A DNA stretch of 64,000 bases from JBDWFY01 sp039976075 (GTDB lineage: Bacteria > Pseudomonadota > Alphaproteobacteria > Rhizobiales > Stappiaceae): contig JBDWFY010000022.1 in NCBI GenBank assembly GCA_039976075.1, positions 496,001 through 560,000 on the forward strand, given 5' to 3'. The translations under genes were made by a program, and so were the position numbers. Every line of letters starts with the position of its first letter. The first letter of the stretch is position 1. This document shows, piece after piece, positions 33,476 to 42,433 of the stretch. The notes below the pieces were generated by a model. That model was not told the origin of the DNA. It saw nothing but the letters and a program-made list of their open reading frames with translations, and did not search any database.

Positions 33476-34840
33476 ATGCGTCTTCTAATTGTGGGCTCAT
33501 TGGGCGGGCAGTTGACTGCCGCAACGCAAATTGCCATGGCTCGGGGCGCCGGCGTGACCCAAACTGACACCATTGAATCGGCGCTAAAGGTATTGCGATC
33601 AGGGCAGGGGGCCGACCTGCTCATGGTGGATGTCGGCCTGCCAATTGATTTCCTGATCTCCAAGTTGGAGCAGGAAAGAATTCACGTACCCATCGTGGCG
33701 TGCGGCGTGGAGAACGATACCCGGGCTGCGGTTTCAGCTATTCGAGCAGGCGCCAAGGAGTACATTCCGCTGCCTCCTGATGAGGAAATGATTGCGGCAA
33801 TTCTGGCTGCCGTTGCACAGGATCGCTGTGACGTCATCTATCGGGATCAGGCGATGGCCAATGTGGTCAAGCTCGCGCAGCAAGTGGCGCCGGCGGATGC
33901 TTCCGTTTTGATTACCGGTGAATCGGGTACCGGCAAGGAAGTCCTGGCCCGGTTCGTTCACAATCGATCCAGTCGCTCTAGCAAGACTTTTGTTTCGGTC
34001 AATTGTGCCGCAATTCCGGAACATCTCCTGGAATCTGAACTATTCGGCCATGAAAAAGGGGCCTTTACCGGTGCCGTTGCCCGGCGCGTCGGCAAATTTG
34101 AGGAAGCCGATGGCGGAACCCTGCTGCTTGATGAAATATCGGAAATGGATGTGCGTTTGCAGGCAAAATTGCTGAGGGCGATTCAAGAGCGGGTCATTGA
34201 CAGGGTCGGCGGCACCCGGCCTGTGCCGGTTAACATCCGGATCATTGCGACATCGAACCGTGATTTGTCCGAAGCGGTTCGTCTTGGCACTTTCCGGGAA
34301 GACCTTCTTTATCGCCTCAACGTCGTCAATCTGAAAATCCCCCCGCTGCGCGAGCGGCCAGAGGATATTCTTGAACTCGCGTTACATTTTGCAAAACGCT
34401 ATGCGGAGGCCAATGGCGTCCCTGAGCGGACTGTGTCTCTGGAGGCCAAACAGATGCTGGGTGCCAATCCCTGGCCTGGCAACGTTCGCGAACTTGAAAA
34501 TACAATGCATCGCGCCGTTCTTCTGGCAATGGGTCCGGAAATCGACGCCGAGGCGATCCGCATGCCCGATGGCAGCCCGTTGGTTGGTGGATCCGATCGA
34601 ATCGTGCAGCAGGTGGCGATGACAGCCGATGCTGTTTCGCGAACACTGGTCGGCCAAACGGTCGCAGATGTCGAACGTGACCTTATTCTGGATACGCTGG
34701 ATCATTGCATCGGCAATCGTACACATGCCGCGAAAATCCTCGGCATTTCCATTCGGACGCTTCGAAACAAACTCAATCAATATTCCGGCGATGGTCTTGA
34801 AATACCTTCGCCCGGGGAAAGCCGGACAATAGCTGCTTGA
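33476..34840 (+). CDS. flbD: Sigma-54-dependent flagellar activator FlbD
   Basis: A 454-residue NtrC-type regulator. An N-terminal receiver-like domain (about 1-110) keeps an Asp in LLMVDVGLP, but lacks the paired acidic residues after LLIV and the conserved Lys (YIPLPP instead of a KP pair), so normal phosphorylation is doubtful. The AAA+ domain has Walker A GESGTGKE, the sigma-54 contact loop GAFTGA and Walker B LLLDEISEM. A Fis-type helix-turn-helix ends the protein (THAAKILGISIRTLRNKL). In Caulobacter FlbD activates late flagellar promoters and represses fliF, with FliX as partner. Confidence 0.95.
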   Translation: MRLLIVGSLGGQLTAATQIAMARGAGVTQTDTIESALKVLRSGQGADLLMVDVGLPIDFLISKLEQERIHVPIVACGVENDTRAAVSAIRAGAKEYIPLPPDEEMIAAILAAVAQDRCDVIYRDQAMANVVKLAQQVAPADASVLITGESGTGKEVLARFVHNRSSRSSKTFVSVNCAAIPEHLLESELFGHEKGAFTGAVARRVGKFEEADGGTLLLDEISEMDVRLQAKLLRAIQERVIDRVGGTRPVPVNIRIIATSNRDLSEAVRLGTFREDLLYRLNVVNLKIPPLRERPEDILELALHFAKRYAEANGVPERTVSLEAKQMLGANPWPGNVRELENTMHRAVLLAMGPEIDAEAIRMPDGSPLVGGSDRIVQQVAMTADAVSRTLVGQTVADVERDLILDTLDHCIGNRTHAAKILGISIRTLRNKLNQYSGDGLEIPSPGESRTIAA

Positions 34841-34875
34841 TCTTGAGCGCGTTTTGACAAACGGATTGAGAATAC

Positions 34876-37017
34876 ATGACGGATAGTACGGCGCAGGATC
34901 AGGCTGGCGAACCCGCCCCTTCGGCGGGCAGTGTTTTGTTGCCTTCCTTTGCAGATATTGTGAATGTGCTGCGGCGGGGTGATATCGCCCTTGCCACCGG
35001 CGTGATGATCATTCTTGTCATTCTCATTCTGCCGATGCCAGCCTTTATGCTGGATATCTTCCTGGCTGTATCGATCATTTTTGCCGTGCTGGTCCTGATG
35101 ACCAGTTTGTTTATTCAGGTGCCGCTGGAATTCTCGTCCTTTCCGACGGTATTGCTGATTGCGACCATGCTGCGATTGGCGCTCAATCTTGCCTCGACCC
35201 GTCTCATCCTTTCAAACGGGCATGAGGGGACGGATGCAGCTGGTAACGTTATCCAGGCCTTCGGTAACTTCGTGATGGGCGGTAATTTCGTCATTGGAAT
35301 TATCGTCTTTGCCATTCTTGTACTCGTTAATTTCGTTGTGATTACAAAAGGTTCCGGCCGCATCGCGGAAGTGGCGGCGCGCTTTACACTGGATGCGATG
35401 CCCGGCAAACAGATGGCCATTGATGCGGACCTGTCTGCCGGTCTGATCAATGAGGAGGAAGCCAAACAGCGCCGCCTTGATCTGCAGAACGAGTCTTCGT
35501 TTTTCGGTGCCATGGACGGCGCTTCAAAGTTCGTTCGCGGGGACGCGATTGCCGGGCTTCTGATTACAGTAATCAACATTGTCGGCGGCATCGTGATCGG
35601 CGTGGCCCAGATGGGTATGTCTTTCGCCGATGCTGGCCACACCTATACGCTTCTCACGGTTGGCGATGGTCTTGTATCTCAGATCCCTGCGCTGATCGTT
35701 TCAACGGCTGCCGGCCTGTTGGTCTCAAAAGCCGGCGTTCAGGGAGCAGCTGACAAGGCCTTGTTTTCTCAACTATCCGGTTATCCAAAAGCGCTCGGCA
35801 TGGCATCGGCTGTGATGGCGTTAATGTCCATCCTGCCGGGCATGCCAATGCTGCCGTTCCTCGCAATGGCCATTCTGGCCGGCATTCTGGCCTTTCGTTC
35901 CTCCCGGTCAATCAAAGCCGCGGTCGTTCGTAAAGAGCAGGAGAAAGCGATTGCTGAGACACCGACTGCGGAGCCAAAGGAACCGCCGATTTCCGATTCA
36001 CTGAAAATGGATCAGTTGCGGATCGAGCTGGGCTACGGACTGCTACCGATGATCAATTCCGATGGCGGCAATGATTATCTTACCGATCAGATCAAGGCGC
36101 TTCGCAGACAATTGGCAACCGAACTTGGCGTGGTCATGCCGCCGGTCCGCATTCTGGATAATGTCCAGTTGGAATCAAATGTTTACGTCATCAAGGTCAA
36201 GGAAATCGAAGCGGGGCAAGGTTCACTTTTTCCCAATCATTTTATGGTGATGGATCCGCAAGGTGGACAGGTCAACTTGCCTGGAACACACACGACTGAG
36301 CCGACATTCGGCTTGCCTGCCACCTGGGTTGACGGACGCTACCGGGACGACGCGACGTTGAAGGGATACACGGTCGTCGATCCGGCTACCGTCTTGTCGA
36401 CGCACCTGACTGAATTGCTGCGCACGAATGTTTCTGAGCTGCTATCCTACGGCGATGTCAAACAGCTGATTGACGATCTGCCGGGCGAGCAGGCCAAGCT
36501 GGCCGAGGATATCATTCCCTCGCAGATCAATGTTTCAGGAATTCAGCGCGTTCTTCAGACATTGCTGGCTGAGCGCGTATCAGTGCGTGATTTGAGCACA
36601 ATAATGGAAGGGATTGCAGAAGCGACCGGCTTTTCCCGAAACACCAATATCATTGCTGAGCATGTTCGCAGCAAGTTGGCACGTCAGCTGTGCGCAGCGA
36701 ACCAGTCTCCCAACGGGTACCTGCCATTGATAAGCCTGAGCCCGGCCTGGGAAACCGCTTTTGCAGAATCGCTGGTTGGTGAGGGTGAAGATAAACAATT
36801 GGCAATGGCCCCTTCAAAGCTTCAGGAATTTGTGCAACTGGTGACAAAGGCATTTGAAAAGGCCGCAATGACGGGTGAGGTACCTATTCTACTCACAAGC
36901 GGCGGCATTCGCTCTCAGGTCCGCAGCATCGTTGAGCGTTTCCGCGCTCATACTGTCGTTATGAGCCAGAACGAAGTGCATCCCCGTGCTCGATTGAAGA
37001 CAATTGCGACAATCTGA
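34876..37017 (+). CDS. flhA: Flagellar biosynthesis protein FlhA
   Basis: A 713-residue export-gate protein. Eight membrane segments fill the first 340 residues, with the conserved cytoplasmic loop (FVVITKGSGRIAEVAARFTL, DAMPGKQMAIDADLSAGLI) that couples export to proton flow. The C-terminal cytoplasmic domain (about 370-713) docks export substrates and chaperones. It begins 35 bases after flbD on the same strand. Length and motifs are normal for the family. Confidence 0.97.
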   Translation: MTDSTAQDQAGEPAPSAGSVLLPSFADIVNVLRRGDIALATGVMIILVILILPMPAFMLDIFLAVSIIFAVLVLMTSLFIQVPLEFSSFPTVLLIATMLRLALNLASTRLILSNGHEGTDAAGNVIQAFGNFVMGGNFVIGIIVFAILVLVNFVVITKGSGRIAEVAARFTLDAMPGKQMAIDADLSAGLINEEEAKQRRLDLQNESSFFGAMDGASKFVRGDAIAGLLITVINIVGGIVIGVAQMGMSFADAGHTYTLLTVGDGLVSQIPALIVSTAAGLLVSKAGVQGAADKALFSQLSGYPKALGMASAVMALMSILPGMPMLPFLAMAILAGILAFRSSRSIKAAVVRKEQEKAIAETPTAEPKEPPISDSLKMDQLRIELGYGLLPMINSDGGNDYLTDQIKALRRQLATELGVVMPPVRILDNVQLESNVYVIKVKEIEAGQGSLFPNHFMVMDPQGGQVNLPGTHTTEPTFGLPATWVDGRYRDDATLKGYTVVDPATVLSTHLTELLRTNVSELLSYGDVKQLIDDLPGEQAKLAEDIIPSQINVSGIQRVLQTLLAERVSVRDLSTIMEGIAEATGFSRNTNIIAEHVRSKLARQLCAANQSPNGYLPLISLSPAWETAFAESLVGEGEDKQLAMAPSKLQEFVQLVTKAFEKAAMTGEVPILLTSGGIRSQVRSIVERFRAHTVVMSQNEVHPRARLKTIATI

Positions 37018-37152
37018 CAATAGTCCCCAACCTTGATTGCCATTTGATTTGACCATTAGCCCATTGTCTTAGGCGATAACGGTTGCGTGTTTATCATTCT
37101 TGGACTAACGCGGGATCAGATGTATTTCAGCAATTGACGATGGAGAGTGCGA

Positions 37153-37761
37153 ATGACCCGAGAGCCTCTCAATCTTGATGGGTATACCGATGTACCGGAT
37201 GGTAAAATCGCCTCCGTTGTGACCTTTTTGGAAATGACGGAAAAAGCAGCGTTGAAGCCAGTTGAGCAGCCCGATGTAGCGCTTCTGCGCATGGATGAGC
37301 CGGATATAGATTGGTATCGTACATTGTTTCGCCGGATCGGAACCGATTGGATGTGGTTTTCCAGACTGGCGATGGCTGATAATGAAGTAGTCGGGATATT
37401 GAACGATCCGCGTGTAGAAGTTCATGTGCTGGCTCGTCAAAGCTGTCAGCAGGGCCTGCTCGAACTGGATTTCCGCGATCCGCAAAATGTCGAATTGGCC
37501 TATTTTGGGCTGGTGCCCGAGGCAATAGGCAGCGGTCTTGGTCGCTGGCTTATGAACGAGGCGATTGAGAAGGTGTGGAGCCGACCTGAAACCCGCCGAT
37601 TATCTGTTCATACGTGCACGCTGGATGGGCCAATGGCGCTCGACTTTTACCGGAGGTCAGGCTTTGTTCCCTACAAACGCTCCATCGAGATCGTCGATGA
37701 CCCCAGGCTATCTGGCATGTTGCCCCGATCGGCTGCGCCCCAGCATCCCCTGATTGTATAG
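37153..37761 (+). CDS. GNAT family N-acetyltransferase
   Basis: A 202-residue protein. The acetyl-CoA motif A region is visible as LVPEAIGSGLGRWLMNEAIE, with a Q/R-G-x-G-like turn in GSGLGRW, and the end of the GNAT fold follows (HTCTLDGPMALDFYRRSGFV). The ATG at 37153 is chosen over a GTG at 37147. It stands alone after flhA, with 135 bases between them; its acceptor substrate is unknown. Similar proteins are common near alphaproteobacterial housekeeping genes. Confidence 0.88.
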   Translation: MTREPLNLDGYTDVPDGKIASVVTFLEMTEKAALKPVEQPDVALLRMDEPDIDWYRTLFRRIGTDWMWFSRLAMADNEVVGILNDPRVEVHVLARQSCQQGLLELDFRDPQNVELAYFGLVPEAIGSGLGRWLMNEAIEKVWSRPETRRLSVHTCTLDGPMALDFYRRSGFVPYKRSIEIVDDPRLSGMLPRSAAPQHPLIV

Positions 37762-37888
37762 GACTCCCATACCGGGGCTGTGCAATTCGCGATTTAGTTC
37801 TTGCTTATTTACCTTGATCGCACTAACCCGCTGTGGAAATTAACCAATTACAATTTGGCGGGTGCCAAAATCTCGGCATCGTGCTAGT

Positions 37889-37904
37889 TTAACACTCTGT
37901 TAAC
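37889..37904 (+). promoter_or_regulatory. Perfect CtrA box before the gene at 37931
   Basis: TTAA, CACTCTG, TTAAC is a mismatch-free CtrA full site ending 26 bases before the start codon. At that distance it overlaps or abuts the core promoter, so binding could activate from the -35 region or block transcription. Confidence 0.7.
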
Positions 37905-37930
37905 TCCAATTCCCGGTTAAGGAATACCCC

Positions 37931-38527
37931 ATGTCGGACCGCGGTGATAATGTGGTGCCTCACACCAAAATACGCAGCTTGCGCGATGCTGTGAGAAAAG
38001 TGCGTCTTGCGGATGCTGACCGGGCGGACGTTATCGCAGATCTTCACGAAACGGAAAAAGCAAGGCTCGAATTATTGTCTGAGGAACTTGCGGATGTCTT
38101 TCGCGAGGTTCCTGAAGACGACGATCAGTTCTCTTTCCAGATTGTACCGGGTAACCCGCCGCGGCTCTGGATCGATATAACCAGCCATATCACCATGGCA
38201 CGTGATCGGCGCAGTTACAGGTTCCTGAAAGATACCCGGCTCGGCCGGACTGTGATTATGGAAAGTGCGTCGATTGACGACGTTGCTGATTGTGTCACCG
38301 ATTATATTGCCGAGCGTATCCTCGAAAAAGAAAGATCCTTTGAGGCGGACTGGCTGTTACGGCGATTGCGGCATGATGCCGTTAAAGAGGATGGTTCCCT
38401 TTCAACTGCGACGCAGAAGGAAAGTTTGGCTGCGACGATGGGCAATCTGCTGATCGTGTTTTTGCTCGGCATCCTGATTGGCGCAGTTGGACTGATTGCC
38501 TACGCCTGGTTCGCAAACCCAATCTGA
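37931..38527 (+). CDS. Conserved hypothetical protein with C-terminal membrane anchor
   Basis: A 198-residue protein. The N-terminal two thirds are soluble and charged (LRDAVRKVRLADADRADVIA, then the FRFLKDTRLGRTVIMES-like block), and one transmembrane helix closes the protein (LLIVFLLGILIGAVGLIAYA, about 172-191), leaving only a few residues outside. The body is therefore probably cytoplasmic, tail-anchored to the inner membrane. I recognise it only as an alphaproteobacterial family of unknown function. A perfect CtrA box lies just upstream, suggesting a cell-cycle-linked role. Confidence 0.85.
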   Translation: MSDRGDNVVPHTKIRSLRDAVRKVRLADADRADVIADLHETEKARLELLSEELADVFREVPEDDDQFSFQIVPGNPPRLWIDITSHITMARDRRSYRFLKDTRLGRTVIMESASIDDVADCVTDYIAERILEKERSFEADWLLRRLRHDAVKEDGSLSTATQKESLAATMGNLLIVFLLGILIGAVGLIAYAWFANPI

Positions 38528-38543
38528 TGGGAACCGAAGCAAG

Positions 38544-39464
38544 TTACAATTCGTTGCTTACCGTCTGACCATCGTCTATCAGCTGTCTGTTTCTAATTTC
38601 CGATATTTCTTTTCCGGCATCAGTAAATCCACGCTCTGTCATCGTGCATGACCATCGGTTTTGCTCATGCGTGATGTCAAATTGGTTGTAGCGAGCTCCC
38701 GGGCGACGGCCCCCGGGGGCGTTTGAGGCAGAAGGAACACCAACCACCGGGACTTTTCCGCTCGCGCCTTCAATAAATGCGAGACTGTCAATGTGCGTGT
38801 GGCCATGAAGGACCAACTCGGCACCGGTTTTGGCGATGACCGCCCGAAACCGTTCTTCGTGGACCAGACGCTTGTGCCAGTGCGTCGCATTTGGAAAGGG
38901 AGGATGGTGGATCATCACTATGCGAAAGCAATTTTCCGAACCAAGGTCTGTGAGCAACGTTTGAAGCCGGTCGGCTTGTTCCAGAGAGAAATATCCGGTT
39001 GCCATTAGTGGTGCCGAAGCACGCGCACTCGAAGTTCCCACCAGCGCAACGTGGCCGCGTTTACGGCAATACGGAAACGTTGCCGGTACCGAAAGGCCAT
39101 CTCCCAGCATGTAAGGAGCCCACGCGGCTTTCACTTTTTTCAACGCGCCGGGAACATAAGCGTCGTGATTGCCGGGAATGACGGAAATATCTTTCGGATC
39201 ACCCAGTTGCTGCAGCCAGCGTTGTGCACCGGTTATTTCCTGCGGCAGAGCGATATTCACCAGATCACCGGTGATCGCAATATGATCCGGCTTGTGGGCT
39301 TTCAGATCTTTGATCAGAGCGTTGAGATGGGTATCGGTCAGACTGTGAGCCCGATTACGTTGCCAATTGATATATCCAAGCACCCGCTTTGAAACGAGTT
39401 GATGGAGTTGAGGGTTTGGCAGAGGACCTAAGTGAGGGTCGGAAATGTGGGCAAGTTTGAACAT
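38544..39464 (-). CDS. Metallophosphoesterase, calcineurin-like
   Basis: A 306-residue enzyme starting MFKLAHISDPHLGP at 39464 (an upstream frame to 39494 is open). All five metallophosphoesterase blocks are readable: DPHLG, GDLVN, GNHDAY, HHPPF and HGHTHID. The family includes the cyclic AMP phosphodiesterase CpdA and UDP-2,3-diacylglucosamine hydrolases; the layout is nearer to CpdA-like proteins, but the substrate cannot be fixed. No signal peptide. It converges on the membrane-anchored protein gene at 37931, with 16 bases between the stops. Confidence 0.93.
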   Translation of the reverse strand: MFKLAHISDPHLGPLPNPQLHQLVSKRVLGYINWQRNRAHSLTDTHLNALIKDLKAHKPDHIAITGDLVNIALPQEITGAQRWLQQLGDPKDISVIPGNHDAYVPGALKKVKAAWAPYMLGDGLSVPATFPYCRKRGHVALVGTSSARASAPLMATGYFSLEQADRLQTLLTDLGSENCFRIVMIHHPPFPNATHWHKRLVHEERFRAVIAKTGAELVLHGHTHIDSLAFIEGASGKVPVVGVPSASNAPGGRRPGARYNQFDITHEQNRWSCTMTERGFTDAGKEISEIRNRQLIDDGQTVSNEL

Positions 39465-39949
39465 GGTATCCGCATCTTGTATGGGCGGGACCATAGGTCA
39501 AGCTGAATGTGACACAGGCAGGAAAATTCGATCAGAAGCGCTGCTTTAGCTCAACAACGCTTCTGAGTAATTCTGTCAGTTGGCGGCAAACGTGGTCAGT
39601 GCCGCGGCGATTGCCGGTTTCGACAGATCAACATCTGGTTTCCACTGATAGCTTTTTTTACGACCGTGGCCAAAGAGATTTGCAAACATTGGGGTTCTCA
39701 TGAGTTTATCTGGCAAAAATAGCCATTTCGCGCCGGCAGATTGATTTCCGTGCATGTCATTGCAAAATTTGGAAGATCAAGCAGGGTGCAGTTAGTCATT
39801 GGGGTTATGGTATATGACTTCCCGTATGTTCAGTAGATCATTTTTGTGCAACACCGGCATGCGAATTCTGCATGCTTCCTGTGCGTTCTGTTAATTATTC
39901 AGCAATCTGCCTGTGCATCTGGCACAGCCTTTGGAGTTTCTTGTCAGCC
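39465..39949. other. Spacer between the phosphoesterase and Nudix genes
   Basis: Apart from the doubtful small minus-strand frame at 39576-39701 and its following inverted repeat, I see nothing I can support. The left part should hold the phosphoesterase promoter. Confidence 0.4.
39576..39701 (-). CDS. Possible small protein, 41 residues
   Basis: A minus-strand frame starting MRTPMFANLFGHGRKKSYQW and ending AALTTFAAN codes for 41 residues with a balanced, protein-like composition and no rare residues in a row. A second ATG lies four codons in. The ribosome binding site is poor. A short inverted repeat (CAGAAGCG 39533-39540, CGCTTCTG 39558-39565) lies just after the stop codon and could end the transcript. 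I know no family. Confidence 0.35.
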   Translation of the reverse strand: MRTPMFANLFGHGRKKSYQWKPDVDLSKPAIAAALTTFAAN

Positions 39950-40426
39950 ATGCGCGTACCGGATGCATTAAAGCCGTTGGTTGTCAGGGCAATTCATCTT
40001 GTCGCCCTCACAACCCGGGCGACAACGTTGGGCGTTCGCATCGCGGTATTTGATCGGGAGGACCGTGTGCTGCTGGTGCGGCATACGTATGTTCCAGGTT
40101 GGTACTTTCCTGGTGGCGGTGTAGATCGAGGTGAAGCGATAATGGATGCGGCAATTAGAGAATTGCGAGAAGAGACAGGACTCGAAGCAAGTGAAGAGCC
40201 GCAATTTTTCGGCTTCTATCACAACGTCCGCCAGTCCCGCCGGGATCACGTCGCTCTTTTTAGCCTGTCGGCGCAGGACGTGCCGGCAGATGCTCTGCAC
40301 CCCAATGCAGAAATCGCAGAAGCGCGATTCTTTGCATTGGAGGAGTTACCTGCTGACATAACAGACGCGACGAGCAGGAGACTTGAGGAAATAAGACAGG
40401 GTACCGCTCTGAACGGAATCTGGTAG
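39950..40426 (+). CDS. Nudix hydrolase
   Basis: A 158-residue protein (from MRVPDALKPLVV) with an intact Nudix box: GGGVDRGEAIMDAAIRELRE followed by ETGL, giving the G-x5-E-x7-REUxEExGU pattern with its Mg-binding Glu residues. The preceding strand RVLLVRHTYVPGWYFPGG is typical. The frame is open to 39872, but those residues look random. The protein probably hydrolyses a nucleoside diphosphate derivative; which one is not readable. It converges on the glutathione transferase gene. Confidence 0.87.
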   Translation: MRVPDALKPLVVRAIHLVALTTRATTLGVRIAVFDREDRVLLVRHTYVPGWYFPGGGVDRGEAIMDAAIRELREETGLEASEEPQFFGFYHNVRQSRRDHVALFSLSAQDVPADALHPNAEIAEARFFALEELPADITDATSRRLEEIRQGTALNGIW

Positions 40427-40483
40427 CGACACCGAAACTCTTTAAACCATCATTTATCGGCGCGCATGTTCTGGTTCATGTGA

Positions 40484-41449
40484 TCAGGAAAATCTATCCC
40501 GATCATGCGGCGCGGTAAAATCGATCTCGGGCCCGACAGGTACGATCCTGGTGGGATTTACGGATTCGTGCGAGCCGTAATAATGCTGTTTGATGTAAGG
40601 GATATCCACCGTTTCAGCGATCCCCGGAACCTGATAGAGTTCACGCAGATAGTTGGAAAGATTGGGATAATCGGCAATACGTTGCTTGTTGCATTTGAAA
40701 TGTCCGACATAGACGGGATCAAAGCGCAACAGGGTCGTAAACAAACGCCAATCGGCTTCGGTCAGACTGTCACCAATGAGGTAGCGATGATCGGCGAGGC
40801 GGCTGTCCAGCATGTCCAATGTCTCAAAAAGCGCGTTAAACGCTTCTTCATAGGCTTCCTGCGTCGTGGCAAATCCGCATTTGTAAACACCGTTATTGAC
40901 TGTGTGATAGATGCGTTCGTTGATTTGGTCGATCTGAGACCGCAGCGCCTCAGGGTAGTAGTCAACGCTGTTGTCGCTAAATTCTGTAAATGCGCTGTTG
41001 AACATGCGAATGATTTCGGAAGACTCGTTACTGACAATCGTTTTCTGGTGACGATCCCACAAAACCGGAACGGTTACCCGGCCGGTATAGTCCGACAGAG
41101 CCCGTACATAGACATCGGACATTTTCTCCCCGCCAAATTCCGGTTCAGGTTCGGAAAATGTCCAGCCGCTCTCCAGCATCAGAGCCTCAACACCCGTGAC
41201 GGGGATGATGTCCTCAAGCTTTTTCAACTTGCGGAATACCAAGGCGCGATGAGCCCAGGGGCACGCGAGTGAAACATAGAGGCGATAGCGACCCGGTTCG
41301 GCCTTGAAACCACCGTTACCTGTAGGCCCCGCTGAGCCGTCGGCTGTGATCCAATTTCGAAACGCGGCGTCCTTGCGTACGAATTTACCACCGGACTTTC
41401 CAGTGTCATACCAACGGTCCACCCATTTACCCTCGACCAATAACCCCAT
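40484..41449 (-). CDS. Glutathionyl-hydroquinone reductase (Xi-class glutathione transferase, YqjG-like)
   Basis: A 321-residue protein starting MGLLVEGKWVDRWYDTGKSG at 41449; an 11-residue extension is possible. The thioredoxin-like domain carries the catalytic Cys in SLACPWAHRALVF, the signature of Xi-class enzymes that remove glutathione from glutathionyl-hydroquinones. The C-terminal helical domain has SLTEADWRLFTTLLRFDPVY, also typical. Length matches E. coli YqjG (about 328). It is a single gene, without an obvious partner; quinone detoxification is the likely role. Confidence 0.93.
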   Translation of the reverse strand: MGLLVEGKWVDRWYDTGKSGGKFVRKDAAFRNWITADGSAGPTGNGGFKAEPGRYRLYVSLACPWAHRALVFRKLKKLEDIIPVTGVEALMLESGWTFSEPEPEFGGEKMSDVYVRALSDYTGRVTVPVLWDRHQKTIVSNESSEIIRMFNSAFTEFSDNSVDYYPEALRSQIDQINERIYHTVNNGVYKCGFATTQEAYEEAFNALFETLDMLDSRLADHRYLIGDSLTEADWRLFTTLLRFDPVYVGHFKCNKQRIADYPNLSNYLRELYQVPGIAETVDIPYIKQHYYGSHESVNPTRIVPVGPEIDFTAPHDRDRFS

Positions 41450-41906
41450 TGTGCGTGTCCCTTGTATGTTTTGCGAACTCAAACAGCGCTAAGCAGTCGC
41501 CGCCTGACGTGGCAAGATCCTGATTTCATGCGATTGTTACTGCTGAATATAGGGTAGCCGGTCGATCAATTGCACCTGAACAGTTTGTTGGCGAATTGCG
41601 AACAATCAACTTTCGGCACCGACAACAGCGAGAGGTGAGCCCGCGTTGCTGTTTTACTCGCGGCGGTGAGATTAATACCACTAGAAGAAGGAATTTCTTT
41701 ACGCCAGTCCATTTGCGTGCTAATCGCCCGGGCCATGACACGCTACAGCACTATTATTGCCAAAACTGCGCGACGACGACGCTTTCCCAAAAGCACGGTC
41801 TCGCTTTGCCTTCTGCGAGACGCATAGTCGTCGCGCCGTTAAACCCGTTTGGGATTTCCGGATTGCGATCAATCCAAGCAGTCTGCAAACTGGATTTTCC
41901 ACCAAA
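41450..41906. other. Spacer before the GNAT gene, with nested stem structure
   Basis: No gene is supported in these 457 bases. The frame of the next gene is open back to 41757, but the translation there is not protein-like. The main feature is the nested inverted repeat at 41768-41836, described separately. Confidence 0.4.
41768..41836. repeat. Nested inverted repeats upstream of the GNAT gene
   Basis: GCGCGACGAC (41768-41777) pairs perfectly with GTCGTCGCGC (41827-41836). Inside lies a second perfect stem, GTCTCGC (41798-41804) with GCGAGAC (41815-41821) and a ten-base loop. The whole could fold as a 69-base RNA with an outer stem, an internal bulge and an inner hairpin, 70 bases before the GNAT start. 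Confidence 0.5.
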
Positions 41907-42419
41907 ATGCTTCAGATTTCTTTTTCCATCCGGCAGGAAAGCACTGCCGATATCCCTCAGATTGAGTTGCTGCACGCTGATGCGTTCGGTCCCGGCCGGT
42001 TCGCACGGGCAGCCTTTCTGATTCGTGAAGGTTTTCCCGTCGATTCAAGACTTTGCTTTGTGGCACATTGCGGAGAGGAGTTGGTGGGCTCGGTGCGTTT
42101 GACACCCATACTGCTCGGAGAAGCGGCAGGGCAGTTGCTCGGACCACTAACGGTGAAGCCAACGTACAAGAACAAGGGGATTGGCCGGGCGCTTTTGCGT
42201 CATGCGGTCAATCGAGCGCGTGAGATTGGCGAAAAGCGTATCCTGCTTGTGGGGGATATGCCCTACTACAGCCCTTTTGGATTTAACGTGCTTCCCTCGG
42301 GATTGTTGAAACTACCTGCGCCAGTTGACCCTGCACGTTTGTTAGTGGCTGATCTGTCAGGAAATGCGATTGAAGACATTGGCGGTGTTGTGAGGGGAAG
42401 ATACCAAATCGAGAGCTAA
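41907..42419 (+). CDS. GNAT family N-acetyltransferase, YhbS-like
   Basis: A 170-residue protein (MLQISFSIRQESTADIPQIE). The acetyl-CoA site is intact: LLGPLTVKPTYKNKGIGRAL, with the (Q/R)xxGxG/A turn as KNKGIGRA, and a later Y-Y-x-x-F-G-F block (MPYYSPFGFNVLP) typical of the YhbS subfamily. The start at 41907 is the first that gives only conserved sequence. It converges on the MoxR-cluster gene at 42434, with 14 bases between the stops. The substrate is unknown. Confidence 0.88.
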   Translation: MLQISFSIRQESTADIPQIELLHADAFGPGRFARAAFLIREGFPVDSRLCFVAHCGEELVGSVRLTPILLGEAAGQLLGPLTVKPTYKNKGIGRALLRHAVNRAREIGEKRILLVGDMPYYSPFGFNVLPSGLLKLPAPVDPARLLVADLSGNAIEDIGGVVRGRYQIES

Positions 42420-42433
42420 GTCATCTTCAGGCA

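Noticed and set aside
40505..41272. 255-residue open frame opposite the glutathione transferase gene
   Set aside because: Antisense to a conserved enzyme; no independent support.
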